From assembly GCA_002719955.1 (NCBI GenBank), contig PBFW01000070.1, positions 62,001 through 126,000 on the forward strand: a stretch of DNA of 64,000 nucleotides, in the 5' to 3' direction. Origin of the DNA: Deltaproteobacteria bacterium. Its GTDB lineage: Bacteria > Myxococcota_A > UBA9160 > UBA4427. Both the position numbers and the translations under genes were made by a program. Shown piece after piece: positions 36,769-46,464 of the stretch (its first letter is position 1; the number at the start of each line of letters is the position of its first letter). Under the pieces are notes generated by a model. It was given only the letters and a program-made list of their open reading frames with translations. It was not told the DNA's origin and did not search any database.

Positions 36769-37953
36769 TCACGACCGAGTGCGTGTGACCGGCAGCCGTA
36801 CCGCTCCACGAATGGGTCCCGACTTCACGCGTTCGATGGGCCGCGCCTTCAATTCGTAATCGGGGATGCGCTTCAATAATTCTTCGAAGGCGATTCGTGA
36901 TTCCAGGCGAGCGAGCGCAGCACCGAGGCAGAAATGATGGCCGAAGCCGAAAGAGAGATGCGCGCTGGGCTTGCGGGTGACGTCGAATCGGTCGGGCCCC
37001 TTCACGAACCTTTCGTCCCGGTTGGCGGAGGCAAAGAGCAGGAGAACCTTCGAGTCGGCCGAAATCGTTTGGCCGTGCAAGCGGACCTCGCGCGAGGTCG
37101 TCCGAGCGAGGCCCTGAACCGGAGCATCGAAGCGAAGGAATTCCTCGACCGCGTTCTTCATGAGCGAGGGTGCGTCGATCAGCTTGCGTCGCTCATCGCG
37201 GTGATCATCCAAGGAGATCAGCGTGTTGCTGATCAGATTGGTCGTCGTTTCGTGTCCGCCGATCAGCAACAGAAATCCGAAGCCCACGAGCTCCGCTTGG
37301 CTGAGTGTGCGCCCGGCATCGCGCCTTTGCAGCAGGCGGCTCAGCAGGTCGTCGCGCGGCTCGATGCGACGCTCTTCGATCACGGCCGCAAAATACTCGG
37401 CGAGTTCGAAGGCCGGACCCGCGCCCGATTTCGGATCGACGGCGTCCGGGTTGGCGGGATCGAATCGCATGATGGCGTTGGACCAGTCCTTGATGCGCTC
37501 TCGATCCGAGATCGGGACCCCGAGCAGCTCCGAGATGACGATCGTCGGAAGGGGGTTCGAGAAATGGTAGACGAGATCCGGCTCCTCTCGATCGCAGAGA
37601 TCATCGAGTAGCTCCCGCGCGACGCGGCGGATCATGCCCTCCAATGTCTTCACACGCTTCGGAGAGAATCCGTCGCGGACGAATTTTCGCAAGGAGCGAT
37701 GTACGTCACCGTCCAGGACGTTCAGGAGCGGCACGGATTGTGAGGAGGCCTCTTTCTCGGGCAGGCCGACCGCCAGGCCCTTGCCGGAGATGAAGGTCTC
37801 GGGTGCTCGGAGCGCCGCGGCTACATCCGCATATCGCGAGAGGACATAGAAGTCGAGCGCCTCGTTGTGGAAGACGGGGTGCTCGTCGCGCAGCCGCCGA
37901 TAGACCGGGTAGGGATCTTTGTGCAGCTCGGGATCGTAGGGACTGAATTCCAT
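36769..37953 (-). CDS. Cytochrome P450
   Basis: A 394-residue soluble P450. The I-helix has LIGGHETTTN, the K-helix EFLR is the ExxR pair and the heme loop is FGFGHHFCLG. ATG 37953 (MEFSPYDPELHKDPYPVY) is chosen over 37983 because the conserved start follows at once. It differs from the P450 at 3746, which has AGNETT and a longer N-terminus, and looks more like the CYP107-type macrolide/steroid group; this is a weak impression. The SnoaL-like gene follows 25 bases downstream. No redox partner is adjacent. Confidence 0.94.
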   Translation of the reverse strand: MEFSPYDPELHKDPYPVYRRLRDEHPVFHNEALDFYVLSRYADVAAALRAPETFISGKGLAVGLPEKEASSQSVPLLNVLDGDVHRSLRKFVRDGFSPKRVKTLEGMIRRVARELLDDLCDREEPDLVYHFSNPLPTIVISELLGVPISDRERIKDWSNAIMRFDPANPDAVDPKSGAGPAFELAEYFAAVIEERRIEPRDDLLSRLLQRRDAGRTLSQAELVGFGFLLLIGGHETTTNLISNTLISLDDHRDERRKLIDAPSLMKNAVEEFLRFDAPVQGLARTTSREVRLHGQTISADSKVLLLFASANRDERFVKGPDRFDVTRKPSAHLSFGFGHHFCLGAALARLESRIAFEELLKRIPDYELKARPIERVKSGPIRGAVRLPVTRTRS

Positions 37954-38188
37954 GGCTTCTTTCCGGAGCCGTCCACCCACCACAGTTGGGTTTGTGCTCG
38001 GGCTTCGGCAGGGGATTCGAGATCCAGTCGAGCGGTGGGCCTGCGCTTATGTCTTCCCGGCCCATGGGGAAGGCCGACCTTTGGCGCCGCAGATGGAGAA
38101 GACTCTAACCGCTCGAATCATCCCCCGCAGTCGTCGTCCGTCATTATCGGAGCTCCAGACCGATGGCTTCTGGCCCGTGGATGGCTGT

Positions 38189-39583
38189 TCAGAGGCTCGG
38201 CGTGCCCGAGCGGTCGAACTCGTCGAGCGCCTTCTTGATCCAGGCCATGTCGTCGGTCTGTGAACGTTCGCGTGCGGCCTTTGGGTCGATCCCGTAGACC
38301 CTCGCGGCGTTCAGCCCGAGAATCTTGGCCTTGATCACGGGCGTGAGTTCGGGATAGCCGTACTGCTCGCGCATTGCGAGCGGGATCTGAAACGCTCGCA
38401 GCGCGTCGATGGCAGGCTGGGTCGGTCCGAACCAGATCGAGTCCGTCCCCCACAAGAGGTTGTCTTCTCCGACGGCGAGCAAGAGTTTGCCGAGCACGTG
38501 CGCGGCTTCGTCCGGGCGCCGGATCAGGCAGAACCAGGTGCTGCCGAGTTCGGCATATACGTTGGATCCCGCCTCGATCTTCGCGTCCCTCAAGGTCGTC
38601 ACGAGGCGGTTGGTCCCGACGTCCTTCGTTTCTTCGGTGTAGGGGCCTTCTTCCAGATCTGCGCTCATGGGCATCTCGTAGGCCGAGTGGTAGACGAGGA
38701 ATTGCAGATCTGGGAAGGCTTTGGCGGCCGGGCCTACGTCGCGCGGCGAGCCGGTCGGGACGAGCTCGCTGATTCCTTTGTGGGCGCACACGATCGGGCT
38801 GCCGAGTTCGCGAACGCGCTCGAGGAAAGGAAAACCAACCCTCTCGTCGTCGAGCCACCAGGCGGAGTCCTCCACGAAATTCATACCCTGCATATGGCCG
38901 ATCGTGTAGACCTTCCAGCCGACGGGGTGATGGCGCTCGTATTGCTCGGCCATCGCGTCGAGTTCGCCCTCGGCATCGGGATGGACGACGCAATGGTTTA
39001 GCATGCGTCCCTCTCCGCCGAGGCGGTCGAGCAGGTCGCGAGTGCCCGCCAGCTCATGATTCCAGAGCATTCGCGTATCTTCGAGGCCGGGGGCCGAGGT
39101 GAGGATCGCGACGTCGGTCTCGCTCTCGAGATAGACGCATCTCAGATATTCCGCCAGGGAGTGTGCTTCCCAGTCGTCGAGACCCTTCCACCAATCGGGC
39201 ATCAGCGAGCGGTAGGTCTGGAGCAGGGCATCGGTCCAGGCGTGCGAGCTGCGATGGGCGACGTAATGGGTCTGGACGTCGATGACGAGTTCGTTGCCCG
39301 CGAGCGCTTCTGCGGCGGCGTCTGCATCGAGCGCTGCTTCACGTGGAACGTTATAGAAATCCTCTTCGAATTCGTCATTCAGCGCCAGCAGTCCCGCGGC
39401 GGTCCCGTGCCGGCTCGCCCAGTAATTGCCGAGCGCGTGTCCCGCGCGTCTGGCCGCGGCGGGCCCGTCCTCGAGGACGCGTTCGGTTGCGCGCCGCGCA
39501 CGCGCGGAGTCGGGCGGCGGGTCGAATTCATCCGTGCTGCGTTTCTGCAGGACGACGGGCGCCGCAGGCTTTCGGGTGGGCAT
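38189..39583 (-). CDS. Amidohydrolase-2 family metal-dependent hydrolase
   Basis: A 464-residue TIM-barrel hydrolase. VIDVQTHYV gives an altered first metal motif (Q-T-H rather than D-x-H). IVCAHKGI gives the central His, [11 protein letters not shown] a further His, and [12 protein letters not shown] the late Asp. A stretch of about 85 residues precedes the first motif, longer than in the other two amidohydrolases of the window. Its neighbour on the left is the P450 gene (235 bases to 37953); it is divergent from the DUF255 gene. The reaction is unknown. Confidence 0.86.
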   Translation of the reverse strand: MPTRKPAAPVVLQKRSTDEFDPPPDSARARRATERVLEDGPAAARRAGHALGNYWASRHGTAAGLLALNDEFEEDFYNVPREAALDADAAAEALAGNELVIDVQTHYVAHRSSHAWTDALLQTYRSLMPDWWKGLDDWEAHSLAEYLRCVYLESETDVAILTSAPGLEDTRMLWNHELAGTRDLLDRLGGEGRMLNHCVVHPDAEGELDAMAEQYERHHPVGWKVYTIGHMQGMNFVEDSAWWLDDERVGFPFLERVRELGSPIVCAHKGISELVPTGSPRDVGPAAKAFPDLQFLVYHSAYEMPMSADLEEGPYTEETKDVGTNRLVTTLRDAKIEAGSNVYAELGSTWFCLIRRPDEAAHVLGKLLLAVGEDNLLWGTDSIWFGPTQPAIDALRAFQIPLAMREQYGYPELTPVIKAKILGLNAARVYGIDPKAARERSQTDDMAWIKKALDEFDRSGTPSL

Positions 39584-39974
39584 GGAAGCTCTCTTCGCTC
39601 TCGCAGGGCTCCTCGCAACGGTACCATGCGGGCGGGCCAGGCCAGGGACCCCAAGGATCGATCGCTACGAATTCGGTGCTGGCCGGGATGCTGCTCGAAG
39701 CCCCCGGCGGTTTTGCGCCGAAGACTTCGCGCGGAGCGGGGCTGATGACCCCGCAGGCCGGCCGCCGATCGGAACGGGTACGATCTCGGCCCGAGCCATG
39801 TCAAATCGCAGAGAATGCGTTTCAGCCTGGTTCGTGGTACCCCTGTCGAAGGCGGGCTCGATCTTCGGGTCCGGTGGCTCCGGACCAGCGCGATCTGAGC
39901 TGAAGAAGGGAAGATTGCAAAAAGTGACCCGAACCCGATCGTGGTGCCGAACTGTGCTCCCCCTTTCCGCGCGA
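39584..39974. other. Divergent spacer between amidohydrolase and DUF255 genes
   Basis: About 391 bases. The DUF255 reading frame is open through all of it, so part may be coding if that gene starts earlier (for example ATG 39798 or TTG 39915). The encoded residues are Arg- and Ser-rich and do not look like a conserved domain. No other gene is seen. Confidence 0.4.
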
Positions 39975-42329
39975 GTGCCGAGGCGGTTCAAGGAAAGCGG
40001 CGGGAAGCGAGCAATTCGAGTCGCCTGCTTCATCGCTCTCCCCATCGCACTCGCGTCTTCGCTGTCGCTGGCTGAATCGACCGGGCGCGTTCCCGCGAAT
40101 CAGCCGGCGGCGCCTGCTTTTTCAGACTCTCTCCGACTGCGCCTGCAGGCAGCCCTTGCTGCGCGTGGCCCACTCTACGTGCCGCGAAGTCGCCATCGTG
40201 ATCCCGATGGAAGCCCCCTCTACACGAATCGCCTGCTGCTGGAGAAGAGCCCCTATCTCCAACAGCACGCGCATAATCCAGTGAACTGGTTTCCGTGGGG
40301 GCCCGAGGCCTTTGCGGAAGCGCGGCGACTCGATCGACCCGTCCTCGTGAGCATCGGCTATGCGACCTGTCATTGGTGCCATGTCATGGAGGAGGAGTCC
40401 TTCGATTCAGTCGAAGTCGCCGAGCTCATGAATTCACGCTTCGTCGCGATCAAGGTCGACCGCGAGGCGCGCCCGGACATCGACGCGATCTATTTGGGCG
40501 CTCTGCATGCGATGGGGCAGCGGGGGGGGTGGCCGCTGAACGTCTTCATGACACCTGAGGGAGAGCCCTTCTACGGTGGAACCTATTTTCCGCCGCAGGA
40601 CGGAGGGGGGAGGCCGAGTTTTTCTCTCGTCTTGAGCGAGATCTCCAAGAACTATTCCGAGAATCGAGTGGAAATCGAGCAGAACGCGAGTCTGCTCGCG
40701 GCGCATCTGAAGCGGATTCTCGAGGGACACGTAGGTACGGAGAGCGCTCTGCTTGGCGAAGACTCGCTGGCCTCGGCGATCGGGCATTTCGCGAGGGTCG
40801 CGGACCGAGAATGGGGCGGTGTCGGGAGTGGAACCAAATTTCCATCCTCACTCCCGATCGGTCTGTTGCTTCGCGAATCTCGTCGCACGGGTGATGAAGA
40901 CCCCCTCGCGCTCGTCAAATTGACGCTCGATCGTATGGCCGCAGGTGGGATCCACGACCATCTGGCGGGGGGGTTTCATCGTTATGCGACCGACCCCCGC
41001 TGGCTCGTACCCCATTTCGAGAAGATGCTCTATGACAACGCGTTGATCGCCGTCGCCTACCTCGAGGCGTACCAGGCCACGGGTGACGCGCGCTACGCAA
41101 GCGTGCTTCGCGGGGTGCTCGATTATGTTCTGCGGGAGATGACCGACTCGGGGGGGGGCTTCTATTCTGCGACCGACGCGGACAGCCTGACTCCCGGTGG
41201 TGAATCAGAGGAGGGCTATTTCTTCACCTGGACCCTGGAGGAGGTCCGGTCCCTTCTCGGGGCAAAGGGGGCGCGTGTTCCCGCCGTATTCTACGGTCTG
41301 CTCGAGAGGGGCCCGCTCGAGGGGCGGAACGTGCTCCACATCGAGCGCAGCCCACGAGAGGCGGCTGCTTCACTGGGGCTCACTCGAGCCGCATTCGACC
41401 TGGAATTGGCTTCCGCACGTTCCCGGCTCCTGACGGCGCGTCGCGATCGGCCCGCTCCGATTCGAGACGAGAAGATCCTGGTCGCCTGGAACGGGCTCAT
41501 GATCTCGGCGTTCGCGCGGGCGTCCTTCGCATTGGACGAACCTCGCTATTTGACCGCTGCGGTCGACGCCGCGGATTTCATTCTCGGGTCGATGCTTCGA
41601 GAGGACCGGCTGCATCGTGTCTCGTTGGCGGGCGAGGCGGCCGGGCCCGCTTTTCTCGAGGATTATGGCTTCCTGATCGCCGCCTTCATCGATCTCTACG
41701 AAGCGAGTGGGGATCCACGCTGGGTCGAGTCGGCCATCCGGTTCCAGGCGGTGCAGGAGGCGCATTATGCGGACGCCGTGGGCGGGGGCTATTTTCGGAC
41801 CGCCGACGACGGCGAGAGATTACTCGCTCGGGAGAAGCCGATCTCGGATGGGGCTCTTCCGAGTGGGAATTCAGTCGCGGCCGCGAATCTGTCGAAACTG
41901 AGTGCGTTCACGGGAGAGGGAGCCTATCTCGAACGTCTCGGCCTCCTCTATTCCGCGTTTGCCGATCATCTCGAGCGGACTCCCTCCGCTTCTTCGGAGC
42001 TGATGGAGGTCGTTTCGGATCGCGAGGCCGGTCTGCGAGAAGTCGTGCTGGTCGAGGGGCCGGGGGGCGAAAATTTGGCAGCGATGTTGGCACCCCTTCG
42101 CGTGGCCTTCGCTCCGAATCGCGTGCTAGTTCGAACGCGTGAGGGAGCGCTGCTGGAGTCGCTCGCATCGACGCTGTCGATCGTTCGCGGCAAGCGCGCA
42201 ATCGGAGCCAAGACGACCGCGTACGTCTGCGAGAATCGGGTTTGCCAATTTCCGACGAACGACCCTGCGAAATTTCGGGAGCAGCTGCTCGCGCTCCCCG
42301 CGATGGACGAGCCGTTGGCGGCCCCCTAG
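39975..42329 (+). CDS. Thioredoxin-domain DUF255 protein (YyaL/SSP411 family) with signal-like N-terminus
   Basis: About 784 residues from GTG 39975. It has a Spermatogenesis-associated-20-like thioredoxin domain with C132-H-W-C135 ([15 protein letters not shown]), then [13 protein letters not shown] and YFPP, followed by a long (alpha/alpha)6 glycosidase-like domain ([32 protein letters not shown]). The family is widespread and its function is poorly known. The frame is open back to 39426. From GTG 39975 the N-terminus reads as a signal peptide ([23 protein letters not shown]), which most family members lack, so export is suggested. Start not certain. Confidence 0.87.
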   Translation: MPRRFKESGGKRAIRVACFIALPIALASSLSLAESTGRVPANQPAAPAFSDSLRLRLQAALAARGPLYVPRSRHRDPDGSPLYTNRLLLEKSPYLQQHAHNPVNWFPWGPEAFAEARRLDRPVLVSIGYATCHWCHVMEEESFDSVEVAELMNSRFVAIKVDREARPDIDAIYLGALHAMGQRGGWPLNVFMTPEGEPFYGGTYFPPQDGGGRPSFSLVLSEISKNYSENRVEIEQNASLLAAHLKRILEGHVGTESALLGEDSLASAIGHFARVADREWGGVGSGTKFPSSLPIGLLLRESRRTGDEDPLALVKLTLDRMAAGGIHDHLAGGFHRYATDPRWLVPHFEKMLYDNALIAVAYLEAYQATGDARYASVLRGVLDYVLREMTDSGGGFYSATDADSLTPGGESEEGYFFTWTLEEVRSLLGAKGARVPAVFYGLLERGPLEGRNVLHIERSPREAAASLGLTRAAFDLELASARSRLLTARRDRPAPIRDEKILVAWNGLMISAFARASFALDEPRYLTAAVDAADFILGSMLREDRLHRVSLAGEAAGPAFLEDYGFLIAAFIDLYEASGDPRWVESAIRFQAVQEAHYADAVGGGYFRTADDGERLLAREKPISDGALPSGNSVAAANLSKLSAFTGEGAYLERLGLLYSAFADHLERTPSASSELMEVVSDREAGLREVVLVEGPGGENLAAMLAPLRVAFAPNRVLVRTREGALLESLASTLSIVRGKRAIGAKTTAYVCENRVCQFPTNDPAKFREQLLALPAMDEPLAAP

Positions 42330-42410
42330 ATCCAGCCCCGATCTCCCTTCCCGTCGAGACGCAATCACTCGACTCGGGGGGATTGGCGGATCGGCGTTCC
42401 GGGTCGGCCT

Positions 42411-43097
42411 TCAGTCCTTCGTCTGCGGGGGCCCGATCGGCGCGGCCAGGCGGGCGGGGAGTCTCGAATCGGCGGGATCGGAGAGTACGCCGCGAAGCAG
42501 CAGTTCGATCGAGAAGTCGAAGACCTCGCGAAAGGGCCCCCCTCGGATCTTTCTCCGGCCGCGGATATTGTCTTGATCGATCAGAGCCGCCGCGAGCGTC
42601 CAAAAAGCTTGAGTCACATGCCAGGTATCGATCGGGATCAGTTCGCCGCGTCGGATCCCCTCCTCGAGTACGGCCTGGGTGATCTCGAGCGATTTCTTCC
42701 AGCTTTGCGCGATTCGTTCCGTGAGGTCCGCGGGGAGTTCGCCGATGATGGCCTCGTTGTCGATGGCCCAGAAGATGCGAAACGCATCGGGGTTGTTCAG
42801 CCAATGCTCGACATAGTCGGACCAGAACGTTCGAATGCGATCGGCTGTGTGAAGATCTTTCGTCTCGGCTGCCCGACGCTCGACCCCCGCGAAGAAATCT
42901 CGGCTGTCTTCGCCGAGAACCGTCACGTAAAGAGTCGCCTTATTTGTAAAATACCGGTAGACGGCACCCTTCGAGATCTTTGCAGCGGCGGCGATTTCGT
43001 CGACATTCGCGCCCATATAGTCCTCGCGATAGAAGATCTCGCGTGCGGCCTCGAGAATATCCCTTCGCGTCTTGGATTTTCGTTCCGAGTTGTTCAC
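42411..43097 (-). CDS. TetR/AcrR family transcriptional regulator
   Basis: A 228-residue repressor-type protein. The N-terminal HTH is clear: ILEAAREIFYREDYMGANVDEI, AAAAKISKGAVYRYFTNK. The C-terminal ligand domain has the LADVRG-like YVEHWLNNPDAFRIFWAID segment seen in TetR_C groups. It lies 181 bases downstream of the crotonase gene on the same strand, so it may be the last gene of, or the regulator for, the DUF35/thiolase-like/crotonase operon. Its downstream end faces the DUF255 gene. Confidence 0.9.
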   Translation of the reverse strand: MNNSERKSKTRRDILEAAREIFYREDYMGANVDEIAAAAKISKGAVYRYFTNKATLYVTVLGEDSRDFFAGVERRAAETKDLHTADRIRTFWSDYVEHWLNNPDAFRIFWAIDNEAIIGELPADLTERIAQSWKKSLEITQAVLEEGIRRGELIPIDTWHVTQAFWTLAAALIDQDNIRGRRKIRGGPFREVFDFSIELLLRGVLSDPADSRLPARLAAPIGPPQTKD

Positions 43098-43278
43098 GGC
43101 CCGGTTCCCTCCAAACGCCGATCTCTACGCGTGGGACAAACTCCTTGGCGTCGTGAGTTCAGGCCGATTCGGAGCGTGATATCGATCATGCATCTCTCTT
43201 CCGTGGGTGGCTCTGGCGATCGACGATGACCCCGATGCAGACCTGCTGCATAAACGGGACCGGATCTCTCGCCGGCTC

Positions 43279-44127
43279 TCAATCCCTAAAGTCGGGCGGT
43301 CGTTTTTCTTTACGCGCTTTCACTGCCTCTTCGAAATTCTGGGTCGTTAGCCGCGCGTAGAGCTGCGTGTGGCTCTCGAGTTCGACCGCGTTGGCAAGGC
43401 TTCCCGATTCGAGCCCCGCCCACATGATCCGCTTGGTGAGTTGGATCCCGTTCGTGCTCCAGCCATTGATCTGCTCCGCCAGATCGAGCGCTTCTTCGAG
43501 CAATCGATCGTCCGGTACGCAACGCGAGACCAATCCGATTTGCGCGGCTTCAGCGGCTGAGACGTCACGTCCCGAGAGCATGATTTCGAAGGCGCGAGAC
43601 GAACCGATCGCGCGGGGGAGCAGAAAAGAGAGTCCGAGTTCTGGGGCCGTCAGGCCGTTGTTGATCCCGGCGGCCCGAAAATAGGCGGATTCCCCGGCGA
43701 TTCGGATGTCGGCGCCCAGCGTGAGGCACATCCCGCCTCCGATCGCGGCACCGTTGATCGCGGCGATGACGGGTTGGGGCATGCGTCGCATGGCGGGCAC
43801 CAGATCGGCCAGGATCGACATCGAACGGGTCGCGATGCGTGTGAGGGTCAGTCCGTCGATGTTGGGTGGGGGAGAGGAGTGCTGGGTGTCTGCGCCCGAG
43901 CAGAAACCTCTTCCCGTCCCGGTGAGGATGACGACCCCCGCCTGATTGTCGTGAGCCACTTCCTCGAGCGCTGCGTGCAGAGGGATGACCTGCTCGAACG
44001 CCATCGAGTTCATTCGATCCGGGCGATCCATCGTGATCACGGTCGTGCCTTCGCGCGGCCTCGTGATCTTGATGTAGTCGCGGTGACCCTCGTCATCGCG
44101 GGTCTCGTCGAATCGGCCGTAGCTCAT
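43279..44127 (-). CDS. Enoyl-CoA hydratase/isomerase family protein (crotonase)
   Basis: A 282-residue crotonase-fold protein with GRGFCSGADTQH, NGAAIGGGMCLTLGAD and GLTAPELGLSFLLPR. One acidic residue in the second position region (APELG) is kept but the first glutamate position is Met/Cys (GGGMCLTL), so its chemistry is probably not simple hydration. It follows the thiolase-like gene by 106 bases on the same strand and probably belongs to its operon. Confidence 0.9.
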   Translation of the reverse strand: MSYGRFDETRDDEGHRDYIKITRPREGTTVITMDRPDRMNSMAFEQVIPLHAALEEVAHDNQAGVVILTGTGRGFCSGADTQHSSPPPNIDGLTLTRIATRSMSILADLVPAMRRMPQPVIAAINGAAIGGGMCLTLGADIRIAGESAYFRAAGINNGLTAPELGLSFLLPRAIGSSRAFEIMLSGRDVSAAEAAQIGLVSRCVPDDRLLEEALDLAEQINGWSTNGIQLTKRIMWAGLESGSLANAVELESHTQLYARLTTQNFEEAVKARKEKRPPDFRD

Positions 44128-44233
44128 CGGGGCTTGTCCTCGTTTCCGAAATCGACACGGAGGTTAGCCCAGATGATCCGATTGCCGACCGCGGAAGCCG
44201 CGCCCGAGACACCCAGCCGAATCGTACAGCCCG

Positions 44234-45391
44234 TCAGGCCTGCCCGAAGATCAGCCCCGTCATGCCCGAAGAGAACGCGGAGTATTCGACCTCCGCAATC
44301 TGGTTGATTGCTGTGCCCCGAATTTGTCGAACGGCTTCCGCAGCGCTGTTGAGGCCATGGATATAGGCCTCCCCGATCAAGCCGCCATGCGTATTGACGG
44401 GCAGGCGACCCTCGAGTTCGCAATTTCCGTCGCGAACGAAATCCATCCCCTCTCCTTTGCCACAGAAACCCCAGGCCTCAAGGTGTTGCAGGACGATCGG
44501 AGTAAAGTGGTCGTAGAGCTGGGCGACCTGGATGTCATCGGGACCGATGCCCGATTGTTCGTAGAGTTGCTTCGCCATCCCCATGGTCGACACCATCTCG
44601 GTGAAATCGCCCTGATAGAAATTGGTGATCGAGTCGATGGGGTAGGGCACGTGTTGAGCTCCGGCACAGACGCGCACGACGGTTTGTTTCAGATCGCGCG
44701 CGCGCTCGAGCGAGGTGAGGACGAAGGCCTGTCCACCGTCGCTCTCCTGACAGCAGTCGAGGAGTCGCAGGATCGGCTCGACGATCCATCTGGAATTTTG
44801 GTGGTCCTCGACCGTGATGGGGCGCCGGTATCCAAACGCATTCGGGTTGTTGGCTGCGTGTTTGCGTGTGAGGACGGCGATCTGAGCGAGGTCCGCGTTC
44901 TCGACGCCAAATTCGACCATATAGCGCTGGGAGACCATGGACTGCCAGCAAGCCGGCGTCGCAGCGCCCCAGGGCACCGACCATTCCATGCCTGTCGCGC
45001 CACCGCCGGGTGCCGGCGGGGACTGGTTCGGTTGTCCGAAGCGGGTCTCAGAGCGCTCGTTCATCGCACGCCAGACGACCACGACCTCGGCGAGCCCCGC
45101 GACGATCGCGCCGGCCGCGTGTACGAGCGCGCCGCCCGCGCCGCCTCCCCCATGTGGAATTCTCGACGAGTAGGAGAGAGCACAGATCCCCAGGTTTCGG
45201 ATGAGCGCGACGTCTTCGTTGTTGTCGATGGTGAACGTGACCATGCCATCGACATCCGCCGGTGCGAGTCCTGCGTCGTCGAGCGCCGCCTTGATGGACT
45301 CGGCGGCGAGTTGGTTCTCGCTCCGGCCGGAGTTCTTGGAAAACTCGGTATTGCCGATACCGGCGATGGCGACCTGGTCGAGCTTGCCCAT
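44234..45391 (-). CDS. Thiolase-fold lipid-transfer/aldolase-like protein lacking the nucleophilic cysteine
   Basis: A 385-residue thiolase-superfamily protein (SCP-x/Ltp type). The region that carries the nucleophilic Cys in thiolases reads PHGGGGAGGALVHAAGAI, with no Cys. The motifs AQLYDHFTP and VNTHGGLIGEAYIHGLN at the C-terminal half are as in Ltp2-type proteins. Ltp2, which forms a complex with the DUF35 domain of ChsH2, is a retro-aldolase that releases propionyl-CoA from steroid side chains. Here a DUF35 gene lies directly upstream (58-base spacer), so the same reaction type is proposed. ATG 45391 with GAGGAG upstream is preferred over 45490, which would overlap the DUF35 gene. Confidence 0.9.
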   Translation of the reverse strand: MGKLDQVAIAGIGNTEFSKNSGRSENQLAAESIKAALDDAGLAPADVDGMVTFTIDNNEDVALIRNLGICALSYSSRIPHGGGGAGGALVHAAGAIVAGLAEVVVVWRAMNERSETRFGQPNQSPPAPGGGATGMEWSVPWGAATPACWQSMVSQRYMVEFGVENADLAQIAVLTRKHAANNPNAFGYRRPITVEDHQNSRWIVEPILRLLDCCQESDGGQAFVLTSLERARDLKQTVVRVCAGAQHVPYPIDSITNFYQGDFTEMVSTMGMAKQLYEQSGIGPDDIQVAQLYDHFTPIVLQHLEAWGFCGKGEGMDFVRDGNCELEGRLPVNTHGGLIGEAYIHGLNSAAEAVRQIRGTAINQIAEVEYSAFSSGMTGLIFGQA

Positions 45392-45449
45392 GCCTTCGTT
45401 CACTCCTCGAGAGATCGGCGTGTGTCTGCGCCGCGATATCGGTGGGACA

Positions 45450-45863
45450 TCAGGTTCGGACGGGCCGAAAGAGTGGGATCTTGTATCCATCCCGCGTGTC
45501 TTCGAAGAAGACCTCGACGGGCATATCCGGTGTGACGTCGTCGTAATCGATTTCGCAAAGATTGGAAACGAAGCGAATCCCCTCTTCGAGGTCGATCACG
45601 CTCACGATCTGGGTCTTTTCGAAACCGGGGACGATCGGATGGCGAGGGATCACCCAGGAGTAGACGGTGCCGCGTCCGCTCAATATCTTCGTCTCGCAAT
45701 TCACGCTATTGCATTCGGGGCACATCGGGCGTGGGGGGGACCGCAGTGCTCCGCAGTCGGCACAGCCTTGGCCCACGAATTCTTCGGCCTTCGCCGCCTC
45801 CCAGAAGAATTCGGAGTCGCGGGTGACCCAGGGTGCAGGCCTCAGATGGTTTTCTTCTGCCAT
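45450..45863 (-). CDS. DUF35 OB-fold protein with zinc ribbon (acyl-CoA binding partner)
   Basis: A 137-residue protein. The N-terminal rubredoxin-like zinc ribbon has CADCG and CPECN, followed by the OB-fold (GTVYSWVIPRHP). Alone it is not an enzyme; such proteins bind acyl-CoA and partner with thiolase-like or aldolase proteins. It is the first gene of a leftward operon with the thiolase-like protein and a crotonase. A weak AAAAGAG ribosome site precedes the ATG, and an AT-rich segment 30-60 bases upstream is a candidate promoter. Confidence 0.9.
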   Translation of the reverse strand: MAEENHLRPAPWVTRDSEFFWEAAKAEEFVGQGCADCGALRSPPRPMCPECNSVNCETKILSGRGTVYSWVIPRHPIVPGFEKTQIVSVIDLEEGIRFVSNLCEIDYDDVTPDMPVEVFFEDTRDGYKIPLFRPVRT

Positions 45864-45893
45864 TGCTCTTTTCGTCGTTGCGAGCCATATGCG

Positions 45894-45925
45894 TGGATAT
45901 AATAGTAAAATAAATTTTGTAAGCG
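45894..45925 (-). promoter_or_regulatory. AT-rich candidate promoter of the DUF35/thiolase-like operon
   Basis: A run of almost pure A/T in otherwise GC-rich DNA, 30-60 bases upstream of the DUF35 start. Read leftward it contains TTACAA and then TATATC about 15 bases on, a poor match to a sigma-70 promoter. It could also be bound by the MarR protein encoded beside it. Confidence 0.35.
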
Positions 45926-45926
45926 G

Positions 45927-45942
45927 CCAGTCGCGGGACTGG
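45927..45942 (-). terminator. Hairpin just after the MarR stop codon
   Basis: CCAGTC and GACTGG form a perfect six-base stem with a four-base loop (45927-45932 with 45937-45942). It starts four bases beyond the MarR stop read leftward and is followed by the AT-rich segment, which includes several T residues. It is a reasonable short intrinsic terminator. Confidence 0.4.
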
Positions 45943-45945
45943 GGT

Positions 45946-46464
45946 CTATTCGAGATTCGAATCCGCGAACGATTCGGCCAACTGGCGAATGCCTTCGGCC
46001 TCCGAGTTCAGGGCCCGATCCAATTTTGCGAGATCACCGATGAGCTTCCCCAGGCGCGATTCGCCGACGACCTCCGCCAGCAGGGCATTCGTCTGCGTGA
46101 GCATCTCGTCGGTGTCGCGAAGCAGACGCCGCCCGCGACGCGTATAGACCACGCGGCGCGCTCGTCCGTCCTTGAGGTCGATGATCCTCTGCACATATCC
46201 ATCCTCCTCGAGCTGAGCGATGAGTTGTCCCGCGCGCTGGAGACTCAGCCCCGCGTGCTGAGCGAGCGCAGACATGCGAAGACCCTCGGCGGGCAGGTTG
46301 TGGACGATATGCGTGACCGCGACGCTCAGGTCGTGGCCTCGTTCCCTGAGTCCGTTGGCTATTCGAAGCCGCACGGCGGAGGAGACCAGCACCAGATAGC
46401 GGCTGATATTTTCACCGACTTCTTCGGCCGAGGATCTGGGGAGCGTTGTCGCGGGGGATGTCAC
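45946..46464 (-). CDS. MarR family transcriptional regulator
   Basis: About 172 residues from GTG 46464; the frame is open to 46635. The winged helix is clear: LRMSALAQHAGLSLQRAGQL, IAQLEEDGYVQRI and the wing DLKDGRARRV. MarR proteins respond to aromatic acids or CoA thioesters. It lies upstream of the DUF35 operon on the same strand, so it may control that operon. The N-terminal extension is Arg/Pro/Ser-rich and probably not translated; the exact start is open. Confidence 0.88.
   Translation of the reverse strand: MTSPATTLPRSSAEEVGENISRYLVLVSSAVRLRIANGLRERGHDLSVAVTHIVHNLPAEGLRMSALAQHAGLSLQRAGQLIAQLEEDGYVQRIIDLKDGRARRVVYTRRGRRLLRDTDEMLTQTNALLAEVVGESRLGKLIGDLAKLDRALNSEAEGIRQLAESFADSNLE

Noticed and set aside
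43098-43278. Operator palindrome TGATATCGATCA between TetR and crotonase genes
   Set aside because: The sequence is not a true palindrome over its length, and such short matches are expected by chance.
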